Shown: positions 3,670 through 6,187 of the stretch, piece by piece
Numbering within the stretch: the stretch's first letter is position 1
Layout of the letters: the number at the start of each line of letters is the position of its first letter
Source: an uncultured Atopobiaceae bacterium
GTDB lineage: Bacteria > Actinomycetota > Coriobacteriia > Coriobacteriales > Atopobiaceae
Direction: 5' to 3'
Assembly (NCBI GenBank): GCA_944321005.1
Contig: CALUJT010000144.1
Coordinates: 1 to 6,187, forward strand
DNA: 6,187 nt
Notes under the pieces: model-generated
Database searches by the model: none
Seen by the model: only the letters and a program-made list of their open reading frames with translations
What the model was told of the DNA's origin: nothing
Position numbers and translations under genes: made by a program

Positions 3670-5115
3670 CTACGCGATCGTGTAGTACTGCCTAGGGTCG
3701 TTCGTCGAGGTCCCGTGCCAGTCGAGCACGCCCCTCCCCTCGGGGCCGAGCCCCTTCAGCACGCTGGAGGCGGAGCGTCGCGTCCTGCCGATGCGCTCGG
3801 CGAGCTCCGAGGCCGTCACCCTTCCCCTGGCGAAGGCGATCTGGACGGCCGCGAGCTCGTACTCCCCCAGGTCCGACAGGACCCGGGAGGGGACCCGGTC
3901 CTCGAGTGCGTCCCGCTGGCGCAGCGTTCTGGCAACGATGTTGTTCTCGAGCGTGAGCTGAACCTTGGACCCGCCGGGCTCGCTGAAGGTCGGGTCGTTG
4001 AGCAGGAGCTTTTGCATCTCGGTGTAGATGCGCTTCACGCCCTCGTTGAGCTCCCGGACCCAGCCGAACTCCACGAGGGTGCGCGCGATCCTGGGGTTCC
4101 TCGAGTAGCGCGTCTCGCGCATGTTGTCGAGCGTGACCGTGTTGGGGAGCCTGCCCGGGCTCATGATCTCGAGCCTGTCGTCGTACATCGACACGCGGAC
4201 GTAGTCCCCCGCGTAGGCGTAGTCGCGGTGGGTGACGGCGTTGACCAGGCCCTCGAACCAAGCGAACTCGGGGTACTCCGGCACGGTCTGGAACCTGCCG
4301 TCGCCCCCGAGGAACTGGAACTCCCTCAGCATCCCGGAGATGAGGGAGAAGGCCCCGTCGACGACCTTGGGGATGGGCCCGTCGAGCGTGACGTCCTTGG
4401 TCGTGTTCAGCCGCTCGCCCGTCTCCATCTTGGTCCCGTCGAAGCGGAGCACGCGCACGCGCGCCTGCGGGAGGAAGGCCGCCGGGCACTCGCCGAAGAG
4501 CAGGAGACCCGCCACGGTGAGGCGCCCGTCGCGCATGAAGCGCCTCGCGCGGAGGACCCGCTCGTCGGGGGCGTCCGTGCCGAGGATCTCCTTGTAGCGG
4601 GCGAGGACCTCGCGGTCCACGTCCCCGATCCCGGAGTCCTCGACGAGCTCGTCCTCGAAGACGCGCTGGTTCTTGTCGTACTCGAGCGCGCGAATCTGCT
4701 CGTACCCCAGCTCGCGGCTCTTGTCCCCCTGGCGCAGGAACACGGCGCCGTCCTTGCGGCGCGCGATGACGCGGTCAGCGGACGGCTCGACGTCGATGAC
4801 GAGGACGAAGTCGTCCCGCCCGGCGGAGCTGACCACCGGAAGGCGCCGGCAGGACACGTCGGGGGCGGGAGTGCACTCGGTGATGGCGCACTGCTCGAAG
4901 AGCTCCGGCTCGCGGGCGCCCTGGCGCCCGAACCCCGTGACCTCGCCGCCGTCCTCTATGCCCACGACGATCTTCCCGCCCGCCGCGTTCGCCATGGCCG
5001 ACAGGTGCCTGGCCAGGTCCTCGGGCCTAATCCTCGCGCTCTTCCGGTCGAAGTAGTGGTTCTCCCTCGTTGAGGAGAGGGCGTCGATGTCGTTGGTCGT
5101 GACTGGGCTCTGCAT
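3670..5115 (-). CDS. Schlafen/AlbA_2-domain ATP-binding protein with C-terminal helix-turn-helix
   Basis: This 481-aa cytoplasmic protein has three parts. Residues about 10-135 form an AlbA_2 (Schlafen-type) nucleic-acid-binding domain, with ENHYFDRKSARI at 19-30, SAMANAAGGKIVVGIED at 39-55 and DGAVFLRQGDKS at 122-133. Residues about 285-400 resemble a GHKL-like ATPase region: FEGLVNAVTHRDY at 287-299 as N-box and DRLEIMSPGRLP at 313-324 as the glycine-bearing box. Residues about 425-460 form a winged helix (GRVTASELAERIGRTRRSAS). Such proteins are usually annotated as ATP-binding transcriptional regulators; some Schlafen-type proteins act in defence or stress, but no substrate is evident here. 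ATG 5115 is chosen because GGAGGAG lies six bases upstream; the frame opens 29 codons earlier without family-like sequence. It is monocistronic, transcribed toward the decayed toxin module and divergent from the surface protein. Confidence 0.85.
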   Translation of the reverse strand: MQSPVTTNDIDALSSTRENHYFDRKSARIRPEDLARHLSAMANAAGGKIVVGIEDGGEVTGFGRQGAREPELFEQCAITECTPAPDVSCRRLPVVSSAGRDDFVLVIDVEPSADRVIARRKDGAVFLRQGDKSRELGYEQIRALEYDKNQRVFEDELVEDSGIGDVDREVLARYKEILGTDAPDERVLRARRFMRDGRLTVAGLLLFGECPAAFLPQARVRVLRFDGTKMETGERLNTTKDVTLDGPIPKVVDGAFSLISGMLREFQFLGGDGRFQTVPEYPEFAWFEGLVNAVTHRDYAYAGDYVRVSMYDDRLEIMSPGRLPNTVTLDNMRETRYSRNPRIARTLVEFGWVRELNEGVKRIYTEMQKLLLNDPTFSEPGGSKVQLTLENNIVARTLRQRDALEDRVPSRVLSDLGEYELAAVQIAFARGRVTASELAERIGRTRRSASSVLKGLGPEGRGVLDWHGTSTNDPRQYYTIA

Positions 5116-5165
5116 CCGGGTCTCCTCCAGGAGGTCAGGTTTCCTCGGCCGGTGGCCTGCGTCCC

Positions 5166-5171
5166 ATGATA
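5166..5171 (-). promoter_or_regulatory. Possible -10 of the Schlafen-like gene
   Basis: TATCAT on the minus strand matches five of six -10 bases and would start an mRNA with a leader of roughly 45 nt ending in the GGAGGAG site. No clear -35 is seen at 17-18 bp. The 90-bp divergent gap (5116-5205) must also hold the promoter of the surface-protein gene, which I could not identify. Confidence 0.35.
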
Positions 5172-5205
5172 CGCCGCCCCCTTCCCACTTGAGAGGAGAC
5201 AACGC

Positions 5206-6186
5206 ATGACAGCTTGCAGGAACAAGGCCAGGGGCGCGGTCGTCGCCGCCCTCGCCGGCGCGCTGACGCTGGGCGCCGCGCCGGTCATGGCGCTGGCGGT
5301 CGACGGCGCGGGCCTGATGGCGGCGTCCGATGCCGACGCCTTCAACGCCGGCACCGTCGCCAGCTACACCATCGGCAACAAGAAGGTCAGCGGCAACGAG
5401 GCCGTCACGGTCAAGAAGAGCGACCTCGCCGAGTACGCGAAGGACAACAGCTTCATCAAGATCACCTCCGTCACCCTCGACGGGGAGGACGCCGAGACTC
5501 GCGACGTCGAGAAGAACACGATGTACTTCAAGGAGACGGCGAGGAAGGACGGCGGCAACCGCCAGATCGACGGAAAGTGGTACGAGTACGTCTGCCAGTC
5601 TTCCGCGTTCGGCACTAATGTCGCTGAGTTCACGACGGGCGACTACATCGCGGTCGTCTACGAGGGCGATATCAACACCGACACGACCAACTACGACGCC
5701 CCCTCGGTCGCCTTCACCATCACCTCCGACTCCCTCGAGGGCGCCAAGCTCATGAAGGACCTCGGCGACGGCGAGTACACCGACCAGATCACCTACGAGT
5801 ACGGCCAGCTGTGGAGCAGCCTCAAGGTCGTCCTCGACGGCGAGCCCCTCGACGCCGACGATGCCAACTTCGCTGTCTACGCCAAGAACGACGTCACCGG
5901 CGACCTCGTCGGCGGCGGCATCCAGCCCGGCACCTACGAGGTCGTCATCACCGGCCTCGGCGACTACGACAAGCAGGAGGTCAAGTACGACCTGACCGTC
6001 GGCAAGCTCGACCTCTCCACGCTCGACCTCTACGTCGAGGACGTCACGCTCGGCGACAGCGCCCCCGGCGTCGGCGCGATCCAGGGCGACGACGTCGCGA
6101 AGCTTGGCAAGTACCTCTCGAGCGAAACGCTTTTAAACCACTTTGGAGATGGGGGTCACGCCGCGGCGCGCCTCCTCTCCCAGTAG
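5206..6186 (+). CDS. Secreted acidic Ig-like surface protein, probably truncated
   Basis: This 326-aa protein starts with a clear Sec signal peptide: basic n-region (RNKAR, residues 5-9), hydrophobic GAVVAALAGALTLGAAPVMA, and a likely cut after ALA at residue 31. The mature part is rich in Asp, Tyr and Thr and appears to be beta-sandwich modules: about 45-175, and about 190-270, where YGQLWSSLKVVLDGEPL, PGTYEVVITGLGDY and VKYDLTVGK resemble bacterial Ig/MBG-like repeats of cell-surface proteins, with the next repeat beginning at LDLSTLDLYVEDVTL. ATG 5206 has AGGAG about seven bases upstream. Odd points: no LPXTG, lipobox or membrane anchor is present, and from about 6100 the protein turns into KLGKYLSSETLLNHFGDGG and ARLLSQ, encoded by AT-richer DNA (CTTTTAAACC). 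The original protein was probably longer. Likely roles are adhesion or host contact; the true ligand is unknown. Confidence 0.75.
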   Translation: MTACRNKARGAVVAALAGALTLGAAPVMALAVDGAGLMAASDADAFNAGTVASYTIGNKKVSGNEAVTVKKSDLAEYAKDNSFIKITSVTLDGEDAETRDVEKNTMYFKETARKDGGNRQIDGKWYEYVCQSSAFGTNVAEFTTGDYIAVVYEGDINTDTTNYDAPSVAFTITSDSLEGAKLMKDLGDGEYTDQITYEYGQLWSSLKVVLDGEPLDADDANFAVYAKNDVTGDLVGGGIQPGTYEVVITGLGDYDKQEVKYDLTVGKLDLSTLDLYVEDVTLGDSAPGVGAIQGDDVAKLGKYLSSETLLNHFGDGGHAAARLLSQ

Positions 6187-6187
6187 C

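Noticed and set aside
2496..3695. 399-codon plus-strand open frame
   Set aside because: Runs through palindromes, repeats and antisense to the ParE-type toxin and its antitoxin; the composition is Arg/Pro/Gly-rich with no recognisable domain.
2968..5073. 701-codon plus-strand open frame
   Set aside because: It lies antisense to the Schlafen-like gene and the third toxin-antitoxin module. Its product is low-complexity Arg/Pro/Gly/Val and crosses non-coding repeats; it is open only because stops are rare at this GC content.
5189..5194. TTGAGA as a -35 box for the surface-protein gene
   Set aside because: It is only 11 bases from the ATG and part of the ribosome binding region, so it cannot serve as a -35 for this gene.

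Overview
The window comes from a high-GC bacterium. Nearly every codon third position in the genes is G or C. The signal peptide and the Asp/Tyr-rich secreted protein at the right end resemble those of gut or oral Actinobacteria of the class Coriobacteriia (Olsenella/Collinsella-like). That placement is an inference from style; there is no rRNA or other marker gene here.

Layout from left to right. Positions 1-309 hold no complete gene; a minus-strand coding-like stretch runs off the left edge. Positions 310-1654 (minus) are a two-gene AbiE toxin-antitoxin module: the winged-helix antitoxin AbiEi, then the nucleotidyltransferase toxin AbiEii, with a 14-nt overlap. Its promoter region carries a perfect 15-bp inverted repeat that ends on the A of the likely start codon, so the mRNA may be leaderless. 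Divergent from it, positions 1870-2477 (plus) are a Phd-Doc module: a Phd-like antitoxin and a Fic-fold Doc toxin joined by an ATGA overlap, preceded by two TGTACG repeats that look like operator half-sites. Positions 2478-2789 are non-coding and contain a perfect 30-bp palindrome and an 18-bp direct repeat. Positions 2790-3398 (minus) are a third module: a YefM/Phd-type antitoxin and a ParE/RelE-type toxin whose frame is broken by one base. Positions 3399-3669 are intergenic and hold two short arrays of an 11-bp repeat whose plus strand is an optimal Shine-Dalgarno sequence. Positions 3670-5115 (minus) encode a 481-aa protein with a Schlafen/AlbA_2 domain, a GHKL-type ATP-binding region and a C-terminal helix-turn-helix. 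Divergent from it, 5206-6186 (plus) encodes a secreted, acidic, Ig-like surface protein that lacks an anchor and ends in sequence of different character, probably truncated.

The main theme is a dense cluster of three different toxin-antitoxin families within 3.1 kb, next to a Schlafen-like ATP-binding protein, i.e. an accessory, defence-island type region. The modules are probably self-regulating, each with its own operator. The third module is decaying. Phd-Doc and the third module also show residues (Pro, Gly, His, Ala at unexpected places) consistent with AT-to-GC drift. I see no clear evidence for a wholly new system; the most unusual items are the Shine-Dalgarno repeat arrays, the operator fused to a leaderless start, and the apparent decay pattern.
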